Source: Arenicola marina | Taxonomy: Eukaryota > Annelida > Polychaeta > Arenicolidae | Direction: 5' to 3' | NCBI GenBank assembly: GCA_964019135.1 | Contig: OZ025265.1 | Span: forward strand, 25,333,143 to 25,397,142 | DNA length: 64,000 bases | In this document: positions 11,701 through 23,420 of the stretch, in pieces | Layout: each line of letters opens with the position of its first letter | Numbering within the stretch: the first letter of the stretch is position 1 | Notes under the pieces: model-generated | Database searches by the model: none | Told to the model about the DNA's origin: nothing | Seen by the model: only the letters and a program-made list of their open reading frames with translations | Program-made: the position numbers and the translations under genes

Positions 11701-13190
11701 ATAACGATGTACCCTGAAATTACCGAGGCTGGTAAATTCAGACCGTTGCGGTCACAGTCTGAAATTGTGACCGTGCCGAAATTGTTTTAAAGTTGCATGT
11801 AGAGTTGTTTCCCGCCAAAACTAAGCCTAGGCGAAATTTATATCAAAATTTGCAGAAAACTCGATTGTTTCATTCTATAAATTTAGAAACCTGATAAACA
11901 TCGCCGTTTCGGCTGTGGTGTGGCAAACGTGTCTATCCCGGACACCACAGAACTCGGTCGCGGCACTGCTACTTATACCAAAACATCGCAAAGCACACAA
12001 ACTGATGACGTTTACCACTAAAATGAAAACTTGGGGTAAATTGATATCACAGACAAGGCTAAGAGACACTATTTGGCAGTCTGGTATGGGTGGAGTATAG
12101 ATAAAAGAAGTCTTGAATGATTCAAAGACTGATTCTTATATGTATTTTGACCTCATTAGTTTTGGCGGAAAAGAGCTCGACATGCAATTTTAATGCTTTT
12201 AACCGTAGTATGGCGGCCAAGTGGGACAATTTCAGACTGGGGTAATCTCAGACCGCTACCAGCCGTGCTGGAATTGTACCGTGCCGAAATTGTTTTAATG
12301 CTTTTAACTGTAGTATGGCCGCCCAGTGGAACAATTTCAGACTGAGGTAATCTCAGACCGCTACCAGCCGTGCTGGAATTGTACCGTGCCGAAATTGTTT
12401 TAATGCTTTTAACCGTAGTATGGCCGCCCAGTGGGACAATTTCAGACTGGGGTAATCTCAGACCGCTACCAGCCGTTCTGGAATTGTACCGTGCCGAAAT
12501 TGTTTTAATGCTTTTAACCGTAGTATGGCCGCCCAGTGGGACAATTTCAGACTGGGGTAATCTCAGACCGCTACCAGCCGTGCTGGAAATGTACCGTGCC
12601 AAAATTGTTTGAATGCTTTTAACCGTAGTATGGCCGCCCAGTGGGACAATTTCAGACTGGGGTAATCTCAGACCGCTACCAGCCGTTCTGGAATTGTACC
12701 GTGCCGAAATTGTTTTAATGCTTTTAACCGTAGTATGGCCGCCCAGTGGGACAATTTCAGACTGGGGTAATCTCAGACCGCTACCAGCCGTGCTGGAATT
12801 GTACCGTGCTGAAATTGTTTTAATGCCTTTAACCGTAGTATGGCCGCCGAGTGGGACAATTTCAGACTGGGGTAATCTCAGACCGCTACCAGCCGTGCTG
12901 GAATTGTACCGTGCCGAAATTGTTTTAATGCTTTTAACCGTAGTATGGCCGCCCAGTGGGACAATTTCAGACTGGGGTAATCTCAGACCGCTACCAGCCG
13001 TTCTGGAATTGTACCGTGCCGAAATTGTTTTAATGCTTTTAACCGTAGTATGGCCGCCCAGTGGGACAATTTCAGACTGGGGTAATCTCAGACCGCTACC
13101 AGCCATGCTGGAATTGTACCGTGCCGAAATTGTTTTCATGCTTTTAACCGTAGTATGGCCGCACAGGTGGACAATTTCAGACTAGGGTAC
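11701..13190. repeat. 105-bp satellite array (about 10 units plus a diverged left piece)
   Basis: From 12193 to about 13190 the unit beginning AATGCTTTTAACCGTAGTAT repeats every 105 bp (ATG at 12193, 12298, 12403, 12508 and so on to 13138) with only a few per cent divergence. A diverged piece of the same unit (GTGCCGAAATTGTTTTAA) lies at 11773-11790, left of an inserted MITE. Because 105 is a multiple of three, both strands carry long open frames; these are a by-product of the period and not evidence of a protein. Confidence 0.9.
11787..12193 (-). mobile_element. TTAA MITE, copy 1
   Basis: About 400 bp with inverted ends (AGTTGCATGTAGAGTTGTTT on the left; AGAGCTCGACATGCAATTT on the right), bounded by TTAA at 11787-11790 and 12190-12193. 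The left flank (GCCGAAATTGTTTTAA) and right flank (TTAATGCTTTTAACC) together make one continuous 105-bp satellite unit, so the element jumped into the array and duplicated TTAA. A TTAA target is typical of piggyBac-type elements; the assignment to that group is inferred. No transposase is encoded. Confidence 0.8.
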
Positions 13191-13568
13191 TCAGGCCGCT
13201 ACCAGTTCGTTGAAAATCGGCCTTGCTGCATGTAATAATTGTTAATTTAAATGTTTATTGGTCGTCGTATAAGTGAGAAAGATACGCGCAGCTGATTTAC
13301 CATACCAATATCACATACCCCTCCGCGTGTATAGCATTTTTCCCGAAAAAGAAGTCCTACTATTACTACACTGAAAATGTTTTACCTAGTCACAAAATAA
13401 AAAATAGAAGGATTTTTTAAATTTTGTTTTTATATATAAACCGTACTTTACAGAAACATGAAGCGCCTCATAAATCTCAATAGATTATTCGAAATAAATG
13501 CCCAGTATATTTAAATAAAATGCCAGTCGAAATAGGACAGGTAGTTTTTATAAAAAAAATAGTGATTC
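13191..13568. other. non-coding, no feature seen
   Basis: AT-rich DNA after the satellite array. Confidence 0.4.
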
Positions 13569-13652
13569 CACAGGCGCCGTAAATCAGCGGGGGTACCCCT
13601 AAGGGGGGGGGGGGGGGTGAGATACCCCCCTCCGCTGATTTAGGCACCTGTG
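13569..13652. mobile_element. mini foldback element, CACAGGC family, copy B
   Basis: CACAGGCGCCGTAAATCAGC at the left is mirrored by GCTGATTTAGGCACCTGTG at the right, enclosing a G-run and a C-run. Total 84 bp. It matches copies at 1938 and 16662 in its termini. Confidence 0.6.
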
Positions 13653-14691
13653 ATTTGTCTCTATTTATGTATATAGTGTAATATGTACCATATGACCGTA
13701 TGAATAGTAGTCCGATAAATTTCTTTTTATATTACTATATCATAATAAGTAGAATTTCCCAGCTTTTTGGGACTATAGGCATGATCAGAATAACTACATT
13801 AATTGAAATTTGGTACATTAATATTTATTGACCTGGTATGTCAATCTATGTCAAGAGTCTGTAAATCTACCAGATCTATTTTGTGTTATCAAATTCTTTT
13901 ACTTGTTGGACTCAAAAGTTGAAAATTGCAATTTTCCATTTAAACATTATCCATTGACATATCAGTACATAAAATACATACTATAATTATATAGTTGTGT
14001 GTTGTGAAATCAGCACATAGCAAAGCTGGATATTTAAAATTAATATGATATTTTATTGATTCATGTGACCTTTGGTCCATGGTACAAACATGTAAAGTTG
14101 AAGCATAAAAAGGAACAGACAATAAAAATATTGCAATATTAATCCAATATACTGGCAGCTTTCATTTCACATTGAAGATAAAATGGAAAAAGATTCATGC
14201 ATGATTGAAATTAGAGATACTTGATATTCTGGTCTGTGCTGATAGAATTCAACCTTCTGAACATGAAATTCAAATGTTTTGTTCTTTCATTTTTTAATAA
14301 TACCGGTATGACATATATACACTAAAATACCTCTATATAACCAATATGGTTAGTGCCTCTGGTAGTGTGGAGAATTTTAAATAATGAATTTGGGCTAAAT
14401 AAAATTAAGTACCGGTAAGTTAGACGTAGAAAGGCAAATTCCTCTAAATAAACCTAAATCTAGTATGAAAATACTAGTACAGCACTATAAATATTGAAGG
14501 CTCTAAAAATGTATTTGCCATAGACAATTAGATACCTATAAAAGATTACAATTTATTGTAATGAATATATAGTACTATCTTATGAGATTATAGAGCGAGA
14601 TAACACACAGTACTTTACATGGTAAATAGCCTAGTTCTGAAATAACTAATTCTGAAAAAAAAAATTAAAAGCTTGCTGGAACTTACATTAA
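13653..14691. other. AT-rich non-coding
   Basis: Strongly AT-rich with no supported gene or repeat. Confidence 0.4.
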
Positions 14692-15345
14692 GGGGAACCG
14701 CCAGCCTGGCCTCTAACGCTGCTTTACCGATTCATATAATATCCAATTGTCTATCCTCCAAATTACAGAATTTTTCGTCCTATCTACAGCTCACAATAAA
14801 ATTTAGAAGTGACCGCCGGGCACGAGTTTGCCGCCTACCCAGGCGGCAGCCCTTTTTGGAGGTGTGTCCGCGCTTGACCAATCAGGAGGCGATACTCTAA
14901 TTTATTCAAACCGGAAATTGCGCCTATTGTGTGAGCAAAACAAGAGCGCGTGATCATCGCTAATCTAAGAGCTGCGATTCTAACTCCAATCATGGCATTG
15001 TTGCGGAGGCAAGACGTATATCAATTTGTTTGGACGGTACTTTTGTATATAAACACTAAGATCTTGCGCTACTGCGCGGCTGGGAACTGCCGCTGTTGAT
15101 CTGTAAATCGCGGCCCTGATCTCTCCCTCTGCATATGATAACGTAAGGCGGTGCCACATGAATAGTCACAATACGCGTCACTGCTCCCGGCAAAATGGCG
15201 CTCTGCTTGACATTGCTGGTTGCCTTCATTTTTTTCTCCTTACCAGTCGGCCGAAACGAAGCGTTAACACTCGCCAATTGAATTTAAAGATGTATACTTT
15301 CGGTGCAGATCGCGATTAAATTAGGTTCGACACTCGCTTTAACAA
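14692..15345 (+). repeat. dispersed repeat, copy 1
   Basis: Starts GAACCGCCAGCCTGGCCTC and ends near TAACACTCGCCAA and CGCTTTAA. The same order of blocks recurs in the same orientation at 58690-59155 with indels. No termini or coding capacity were identified. Confidence 0.7.
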
Positions 15346-16661
15346 TTATAACTTGATGGTCTCAACTTCTGAGACAAAAACAACATAAATCACATGTTTT
15401 TACGCCCCACTTGTATAGCTTTTCATTCATCGACATTATCTGGTGTAGTAATCTAACAAATCTTGTAACATTACATAAATACCTGAAGGAAGACAAATAT
15501 TCAGCTTCTGTTAACTGAGCATGCAGATCTCTCTCTCAGACTGTAACAGGTATTACTGGTGTTACGATTCTTTGGATAGGTCTTCCATACACATATAAAC
15601 AAGCTTGTTGCTTCTTAATATAGGTCATATATATCTTGTTTTACAAACCTCCTTCATGTTCTATTGTCTTAGCAAACATTTCTGCCTTTCAGGGATATTG
15701 TACGTAAGTCCACACTAATGAAGCACATAATTTTACATTTCTGCTTACTTCTGAGCTCTTTGTATAAGAAAAATATTCCTTGTTCTTTCTAAAAGATGTC
15801 TAATATATATAAATCCTACCACCAATTTTCAAAACAAATAACCTTGTTTTCTACTTAAGATATAAAAATTAAACCATGGGATAAACTTTTTATTGCTTGT
15901 GCTATATCACATATTGGGTGGATGCGAAATTCCTATCAGGTTCTTGTACATGTGGAAAGGTAAATGGCGACATAGGACATATATGCATATTTGAAAAATT
16001 GACATTCAACATTGACCCTTAAATTTCAAATTGTCTGGCATTTCAGAAAAATGACACGGAGCATACCAGTAGTTTTAATGGAAAGTCATTAATAATTAAC
16101 ATTCAACACTAAAAAAATTGAAAAATTCCCAATACTGGACACTGGATCGCCCCCCCCCCCCTCCCACATTCCAGACCCCTTTTGAATAATTACATAAATA
16201 TAAAGGTGTTTCTGATTCTTTGTATTTAGGTGTAGGAGGCTGGCATATCAACTGATCGATCAGAGCACCTGTTGTTTAGATAAAGGTATCGTTAGAATTA
16301 CAAATCACTAGTTGCAAGTCCCAAGGGCGTGTCCAGGGGAGGGGAGGGGTCATGTACCCCCCCCCCTTTCAGATCCTAAAGTATATCTGTGCCCCCCTTT
16401 TCCTCCCCCCTCCCCCCCAGTCAGACTTATTAGACCCCTTGGTCGCAATTTTGTTCAGCTCCCCTCCCCCCCCCACCCATGTGTAAGATTGCGTCAGATT
16501 TGTAAGATTGCCCAGTCATCTATTTTTATCAGGACCCCCCCTTTCAATTAAGGATTCCTGCACATGCCCAGGAGTCCCTCACCCGGCCCGTACAGATGCC
16601 CCCCCCCCCCCCCCCCACGCCATCCCACTTCCAGGCCATCAAAAGCTATATGCAGGTAGGA
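15346..16661. other. non-coding with poly-C runs
   Basis: AT-rich DNA, then a C-rich zone (16150-16620) with several runs of 9-18 C. Open frames there are low-complexity and unsupported. Confidence 0.4.
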
Positions 16662-16776
16662 CCACAGGCACTGTAAAGCGACGGAGGGGAGGGGCCCATA
16701 TATGCCTAATGTATTATTATAATTATAATATAGGCATACATGGGCCCTTCCCTGCGTCGCTTTACAGTGCCTGTGG
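16662..16776. mobile_element. mini foldback element, CACAGGC family, copy C
   Basis: CCACAGGCACTGTAAAGCGA on the left is mirrored by TCGCTTTACAGTGCCTGTGG on the right. Arms extend to about 45 bp with few mismatches and meet at an AT-rich centre (16715-16728). Confidence 0.65.
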
Positions 16777-17359
16777 CTATGACCATCCACAAGAGCAATC
16801 CACAATATTGACAATAACTCCGATTTATCCCTACAGCATATCATATAAGCTTGAGCGATAATAAGGGGTGAGATAGTCCTGTCACTATAGACTTTAGTAT
16901 CACAATTGTTCAATGTTATCAAGCAATTACAGTGAACAATTCCGAAAATACGCCACTTTATCGCACCAGACCATCAGACGAACAGTTGTCAGAACTTGAC
17001 AGAAGGATTCCAGAAAACGTGTCAACAAACAGTTGATAGATAAGATAGATAAGTCCTATTTGTCAAGTGACAAGACTACGATGTCAAGTGTCAGTTTAAA
17101 ATTCATCTGCTCATGCTGTCCCTTAAATGGTTTACGGCTAGTTCAACTACATTAAAAGCTCGATCTACTCGATCTACCAGATTAATCTAACTGCCAACAT
17201 GTCACAAGCGCTCACACCGACATTGCGCAATCTATCGAACAAAACGAGCACGCCGGAAGTTGGTTACATAAAACGAAGCTAATGCGCATGCGCCGAGGTA
17301 ATTCCAGCACGGTACGATCTCAGACCGTGACAGCGGCCTGAATCGCAGTTGGCGCAAGT
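16777..17359. other. non-coding, no feature seen
   Basis: No supported gene. Around 17310 there are short pieces similar to the 105-bp satellite (CTCAGACCG, CCAGCACGGTAC). Confidence 0.35.
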
Positions 17360-17525
17360 GCCCCCAGGCAAGCCCGCTTTCTTGGGGCACAACGGTGTCC
17401 ATGCAAAGTTCTTTAGACGCCAGTCGGGAATCGACTGTAGCCTTTATCATAATGTGTGCGCGTACAATCATAGTGTTTACATATTCTATATACCTTGTTC
17501 TATCTTCTGACATCAAGAAAGTGTG
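17360..17525 (+). repeat. dispersed repeat shared with 39383-39549
   Basis: CCCCCAGGCAAGCC... through TTCTATATACCTTGTTC and TTCTGACATCAAGAAAGT is repeated in the same orientation at 39383-39549 with roughly 85-90% identity by eye. Confidence 0.75.
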
Positions 17526-19269
17526 TCAACATTAGGTTGTTTCGGTTATATTTTCGGTTATATTTTGGCGCACACACACACACACAGACTAGACGGTTAA
17601 GCAGAGCTTGAGAAGGGACGAAAATGGGAGTTTTGGGACTAATTCGACCATTTTAAGACCCATCGCCGCTCGCTCATTGGTTGTTCGGCTTGGCGTTTGA
17701 GACAATATCGCCCACTGAACGCTGTAGCCAGGCCGAATTTCTGGCTGAAAGCGCAAATTAGCCCAAATGGGACCCCAAATATCGTGATGTGCTGGACGAG
17801 CGCCGTCTAACGGCTGCTGTTCAACGCGGGCTATTTTTCCAGGTCGAGGGCGTCATTTAGAGTAAATACGTTCAAATCCCGACTTCCTACGTGTCCTTGG
17901 TCACGCCCTAATTGCTCTTCTCGGACTCGTCATCGCTGAATTACAGAGCCCCCTAGCGGCGGAACTAAGCGTGATAGGCTAACAGCGAAGGCGGATACAT
18001 ACCCAAGTCGACGTTTGTCCGTCTTTTGCAACCGGTCCCGACTCTCTAGCGTCGCTACTAAAGTTACTATTTCAACAAATTTTGCGGCGGGGGTGTTCCG
18101 TCAGATCACGTGAGGCGCCGCGGCTGTTGGAACAGCTGTAAACACTGTATAACACTCTGCCTCAAGGAGGCGCTGCCAGTCGCGAATCCTGGCCAATAAC
18201 GTCTAGTATATATATGGTTGGTACCAGTGACTTCCGGAAAGTTAGTCGTTGGCGCTCGCCCTGGCGGAGATTACGTCATGCGTGTTACGTCACCAGCACA
18301 TCAACGTCACTGTACACACGTTTTTTCTCCGCCAGATTTAGATCACAATGAATGTTTACTTTTTGTTGTAATAGTAACTTTAAGCGAACGGCGGCCATCG
18401 CAAGCCCGAAAGAGTGCCGGTCCATATTGCCGTTGACTCATAATGAGTTCAAAACGCCACTTGACACGTACGCTGAATATTGATTGGCCGATGACTCGAA
18501 AATCGTTCAGTATCCGAAAAAATCTGAGCGAGTACTGCGTTTCCGCCTCTCCCTGACAAATACTCTCAAACAAACAGCGAATCTCTAGACCCGATATTAA
18601 CGGAGTTACGCGGGAAAACCTGTTTCGTGACCTTAACCTTGGAAGCGTGACATTGACCAATATAGTTATTCGTGCCCAATTACTAATGTCATGTATCACA
18701 CCAGGTGACGGTTGTCTCACTTGTACCCTTCACGGAGAAATTGAGACCATTTTCCCGCCAAAATACTGCCGTAGGATCCCATGTTAAACTTTGTGATTTT
18801 TTGGCAGAAGACCTCTTCGTACGATTTTCAAAATTGAAACACCGTATACAAGGTACCTACGAGCCCAATACGTGAATTAATTTTGAGCGTCATTAATCAA
18901 TAACTCGGATCGCTATAGCGATTTTGCCGATTTTTGGTCCTATCTTTCAATGGTTAAGCGAATTTCGAAAAATTCCTGTGACCTTGACCTTTGACCTACA
19001 TGGCCCATCTACGAACTTAGCCTGACGATTGCCATTCCGCATCTTTCTGTGAATTTGGGAGTCGATATCTTTAGGCATTCGAAAGATAATGCGTCACGTG
19101 ACAAACAGACACTAACCGAACACACCGACATAAGACGAAAATGGAACATTTTCGTCTTAAATACGAATGAAGTGATAGATGCTGTAAAACCAAAGATTCG
19201 ATTTTACGTCATAAAAATTACAGTCTGTCACATGTATATCTAAAATCCTAACTGTATGTATAGTGTTCC
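17526..19269. other. non-coding; possible CRE pair near 18270-18290
   Basis: No supported gene. A TATATATA stretch at 18208-18215 is followed by two CRE-like sites (ATTACGTCAT near 18270 and TTACGTCACC near 18285), an arrangement that could be a promoter, though no downstream coding exon is recognised. TGACCTTGACCTTTGACCT-type repeats occur around 18980. Confidence 0.3.
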
Positions 19270-19920
19270 TCCCAGGGTATATATATATCCACCCCTTTTT
19301 TGTCACGATTGAGGGGTGCAACTTATACACTGGTGCGACTTATATATGACCTAAGTCTAAGCTTTTCTCTAAGACAGCGGCTATCAAATTAAACTATCAA
19401 TTGCCGCTTCCCGAATGATGCAACTCTACAAGTCGATTCAAAATTGGGCACCCAGCCAACAAAGACATCAGACACCTCACTCCACTTCCTCCCTACAAAT
19501 GCAACACGGCTTAACTGACCATGCGCCGCGTGAACCACCTATATAAAGAATGCCTAATTGACTTGCCCGCTTTATTGGTCAAGTGTATGCCGCAGGTTGT
19601 TAAGCCAGTGCCAATGAAACTGTGCTCTGTATACCCATCAGTGGAACATAGATCCGTCAGTTGTTACCGCCTTTGACAACAAACAGCGTGGGAGCACCAA
19701 GATTACAGGCAATAGTTAACAATGATGGGCACAAGTCAGAATGTCAAGTCAAGCTAACGCAAGGCAGAACTGTGGAAGTACATGTATACCGATGCTGGCG
19801 GCAACACAGGCAAATCTCCCACCCCCAAGGTGCGACTTATATATGGCTCAAGTCTAAATATTTTTCAAAATCGGTAGGTGCAACTTATACACCAGTGCGA
19901 CTTATACCCCAGAAATTATA
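19270..19920. repeat. repeat with TGCAACTTATACAC motifs at both ends
   Basis: GGTGCAACTTATACACTGG followed by GTGCGACTTATA occurs at about 19314-19350, and a near copy at about 19876-19905, in the same orientation; a further GGTGCGACTTATATATGG lies at 19829. Related motifs occur in the ends of some pogo/Tc1-like elements, but no transposase is present here. Confidence 0.45.
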
Positions 19921-20215
19921 GTCTCCTTTTTGTGGATTAAACTCCTGTGTTTTATACCAGTATTTAAACAGTTATGTGTATGTAGCCGCTGCTACTCTTC
20001 ATTAGTTGAGACACAACTTGTCGCTTCTCTTCATATGCACATTTATTAAGCTCCACGCCACAGGCGCCCCACATCGACGTACTAGCTGACAGACACATGC
20101 AAATGCCCAGCCACGTGTCCTCCTTCCCATTGGTTTACACTGACAATCATGTGACTAAAGGACACCCGTTCAACACATCACAACAAATCAAAACACAAAC
20201 ATGTCTTGCTAGAAC

Positions 20216-20517
20216 CTGGGCTCGCGCTAGGATATTTTTTTCATTAGCCAATTTGGCTAGTTCCGTGGAAAAACATTAGCCAAAATTAGCCAAATATATT
20301 GGTTATAAATCTCATAATTAGAGATGAATGTAGTAGATCTACCACGTAATGTGTTTTCCATGCACATCTATGCCTCGATAGCCAGAGGAACAGTTGATAA
20401 ATTGGGTTAAACACTTATTTTATATTCGCCATTTTGGCGAGTGTCCAGGAAGTTCTTATCGCCAAATCCCGAATTTTCTCGCCAAATGGCTATTGGCGAA
20501 TGCTAACGCGAGCCCAG
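20216..20517. mobile_element. MITE with CTGGGCTCGCG termini, copy 1
   Basis: Begins CTGGGCTCGCGCTAG and ends CTAACGCGAGCCCAG, imperfect 15-16 bp terminal inverted repeats, length 302 bp. It is flanked by the direct repeat AGAAC (20211-20215 and 20518-20522), a 5-bp target-site duplication. A second copy is at 48395. Confidence 0.85.
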
Positions 20518-20522
20518 AGAAC

Positions 20523-21135
20523 ATTATGACATTATAACACTCCACAACAAGTAATGACACAAATATATAACAAGTCAAGACATCCTCTGCCAGATATACA
20601 TAGCAGCTTCATTATATAGAAAATATGGTATATTTCGTATTATATGTTATATATAAACATCATAAATGTTTATGTACCAGTATCCTATTTCGTATGGTTT
20701 ACCTAATTAAAAAAAAAAAACAATTCTCATCACAAGCCAGTCATTTGACCTTGATACATACTACTTTATACATGTAAATTGGGCTGTTGTACTCTCTATA
20801 ATTATAACTAAGTTTGTGATTATCTAGACCAGGTCTTAGAATATTTATTATACATATTTTTTTTTCTCTTATGTCAAGCTTATTAATATGTGGCTGTCAT
20901 CTTACCTTTTCCTTTAATAACAAAAAAAATATTCTATATTATTAAGTGTATTTCATCAGTTCATAGGTGATATCAACATTATTAAAATTTTCACAAGTTG
21001 TTTCAGTGTATCACACCCTTGGAGTATATAATGTTGTTTAGGATGTTTAATATTCTATGTAGAACTTTCCTTTTAATGTTAAAACACTTGTGGTAGGCCA
21101 AGCTTTTAGATAATAACAAGCTGTGTGGGCCCATG
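20523..21135. other. AT-rich non-coding
   Basis: Simple AT-rich sequence, nothing supported. Confidence 0.4.
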
Positions 21136-21543
21136 TTAAAGTTGCATGTCGAGCTCTTTCCCGCCAAAACTAATGAGGTCAAAATATATATAAGAATCAG
21201 TCCTTGAATCATTCAAGACTTCTTTTATCTATACTCCATCCATACCAGACTGCCAAATAGTGTCTCTTAGCCTTGTCCGTGATATCAATTTACCACAAGT
21301 TTTAATTTTAGTGGTAAACGTCATCAGTTTGTGTGCATCGCGATGCTTTGGTATAAGTAGCAGTGCCGCGACCGAGTTCTGTGGTGTCCCGGGATAGACA
21401 CGTTTGCCATACCACAGCCGAAACGGCGATGTTTATCAGGTTTCTGAATTTATAGAATGAAACAAGCGAGTTTTCTGCCAATTTTGATATAAATTTCGCC
21501 TAGGCTTAGTTTTGGCGGGAAAGAACTCGACATGCAACTTTAA
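21136..21543 (+). mobile_element. TTAA MITE, copy 2
   Basis: TTAAAGTTGCATGTCGAG at the left and CTCGACATGCAACTTTAA at the right form terminal inverted repeats of about 38 bp, bounded by TTAA. The interior matches copy 1 (11787-12193) in the opposite orientation, with only scattered differences. Confidence 0.8.
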
Positions 21544-21611
21544 TGTAAATTTTTGGCTTGTCATGCTATATGTAGGGTCATAGGTAGCTGCCAGCCTACA
21601 ATTGATAAATG

Positions 21612-21890
21612 GGGGCCGGCTCGGTAGCTCAGTGGCTTAAAGCGCTCGCCTTGCTCGTCTGGCCACCTAAGAGCCTAAAGACACGTCGATCGATGGTTCG
21701 AGCCCCACTGTGGCTATGTCTCATGGTCTGTGTGGGCGTAGGATAGAGATCCCATGTCCTTCTTCACAAAGAGTAGGGGGTGTCTGGTCCCCAGGGACTT
21801 GGCTCCACTCTCCTTCAACACTCCACTCTCCCGTGGACGTGATATGACCAAAACCATTTGTTATATGGGGTAAATAAAGAAACCTGCTTT
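21612..21890 (+). repeat. tRNA-derived SINE, copy 1
   Basis: GGCTCGGTAGCTCAGTGG (A box) and GGTTCGAGCCCC (B box) are separated by an enlarged spacer of about 50 bases, then a unique body (CCCATGTCCTTCTTCACAAA, GACTTGGCTCCACTCTCC) and an A-rich tail (AAATAAAGAAA). A second copy starts at 28084. Confidence 0.85.
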
Positions 21891-22660
21891 GAAATAGCTA
21901 ACGTTTTTTCAATTGTCTTTACAGTTAGTGAACCCTGTAACTGCATTTCTGATAGTTCCTGATACAGGCAGAAGTGCAGAAAAGCAATTGGGGTGCCACT
22001 GTACTTGAGCGAAAATAGGCGAATACGCATGACAGGGAGATGTAGCAGTATTCACTTCATGCAGTATACACCAACTCGACTACATGTTATACCTTTGTAT
22101 AGCTACGTTAATATTTAGCGTATTCCACACCTCTATATTTTAAGGGCACTCAGTTATGTGATATAGGTCAGTCAGGCCTTGTAAGGCCAGGATGGAAGGT
22201 GACACCATATAGTTTGTTATTCCCTATCTTGCACAGTTGTATATTCTTAACAATATAACATATATTCTGTCTGTCTGATGTCACAACTTGCTGTACGATT
22301 ATGGAAATAAATAAAGAAGAAAAAAAAAAGTTTGTTATTCTGTTATTTTGAATTTGCTGTGAGAACAGCTTTACCAACGTATGGAGCTTCTGGTTTAGTT
22401 GTGTACTTAAATACAAGACAAAGAAACGGCCATCGGCTTTCCCGCGGGTATTGGTCCTCTATGTCCTTGAACGTTGCTACGTATATATGATGTGACCTTT
22501 GCAGGTTAAACTGCTCATCTCACATCAACCTTTTAACTGACCGACCTGCCTGTAAAATATTATGATGAAAAGGGCAAGGTTACCAGCCTCTATATTGATA
22601 CTGAAGACTTAAATTCCTTCGCATTCTATGCTGTAAAGTTTCTTTTTCTTGCTGTTACAG
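21891..22660. other. non-coding upstream of the IAP gene
   Basis: No exon recognised. The last 25 bases form a strong polypyrimidine tract and acceptor (TTTTTCTTGCTGTTACAG), implying an unidentified 5' exon further upstream. Confidence 0.45.
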
Positions 22661-23420
22661 ATTATATTCACCCGCAATTTACCCTCAAGGTCACCTCAGA
22701 CCGATGTCGCGCGGTGGCCCTGCGTTATATCCTGTTGAGGAAATGAAGTACGAGTTAAACAGGCTACGGTCATTCACCACGTGGCCGCTATCGGCCGGCC
22801 GTCGGCCCATTGAGCTGGCGCGCGCGGGGCTATACTACAATGGGAACAGTGATCACGTGACCTGTTTTTCCTGCGGTGTCGAATTGGGTGAATGCCAGCC
22901 CAATCAGAGCCCGGAGGCAGAACACCGCCGTCTTAGTCCTGAATGTGCCTTGGTTTGTGGGTGTGACCATGACAACGTTCCCTTGATCGCGGTGCCCGAC
23001 CCATGTGCTCCCGAGGGCCATGGAGATGAGGGACGTGGGGTCAGAGCGGAGAATGGAGGACAGGGTGGAAGTGGCCGTGCAGGGACCAATACTCCAAATG
23101 CGACGTCACTTATGCCCAGGGGATTGGAACAGGTCTATAGCATCATGCCAGAGCTCCGCGACGTCGAGCAGCGTGTCGAAAGCGACCCACGGCTTCAGGG
23201 AAAATCGTTTGCTGAACAGTTCGAGTTGATTATGGCTGACGACCCACCCATCGGATCAGCGCGGGAATCTGGCAACAGGAACACGCGACGGCGGCCTCGT
23301 GAACAGTCGCGCGCTTCCATTTCCCCCACCGGTAGAGGGATTCAAGGGATTAATGCCAACAACGTCCCATTACCATCGGAACAGCCGGACTCTGGGCCAC
23401 AGAGGTCTGGAACTTGTTGT
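22661..23420 (+). CDS. IAP-like gene, BIR exon
   Basis: The exon lies between an acceptor at 22660 and a donor TTGT|GTAAGTGT at 23421; coding begins at ATG 22704 and gives 239 codons ending in phase 0. Residues about 20-85 form a BIR domain: R-L-R-S-F-T-T-W-P, then the zinc ligands C54-x2-C57-x16-H74-x6-C81. The Trp usual after the L-x-x position is Cys64. The rest is low-complexity and acidic to basic. BIR domains bind caspases or other apoptosis and signalling partners; with the downstream RING exon this is an inhibitor-of-apoptosis (BIRC) family protein, presumably a cytoplasmic E3 ligase. If the donor is ignored the frame reads on to a stop at 23519, which would give a BIR-only protein of 271 residues. 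Confidence 0.8.

Noticed and set aside
12156..13185. Long open frames on both strands (327 and 190 codons)
   Set aside because: They follow from the 105-bp period of the satellite; no start, splice or conservation evidence independent of the DNA repeat.
16312..16922. Pro-rich frames of 79-124 codons on both strands
   Set aside because: C-run region and the hairpin of a foldback element.
18343..18720. 125-codon minus-strand frame
   Set aside because: Crosses generic dispersed-repeat-like sequence; no recognisable domain or splice sites.
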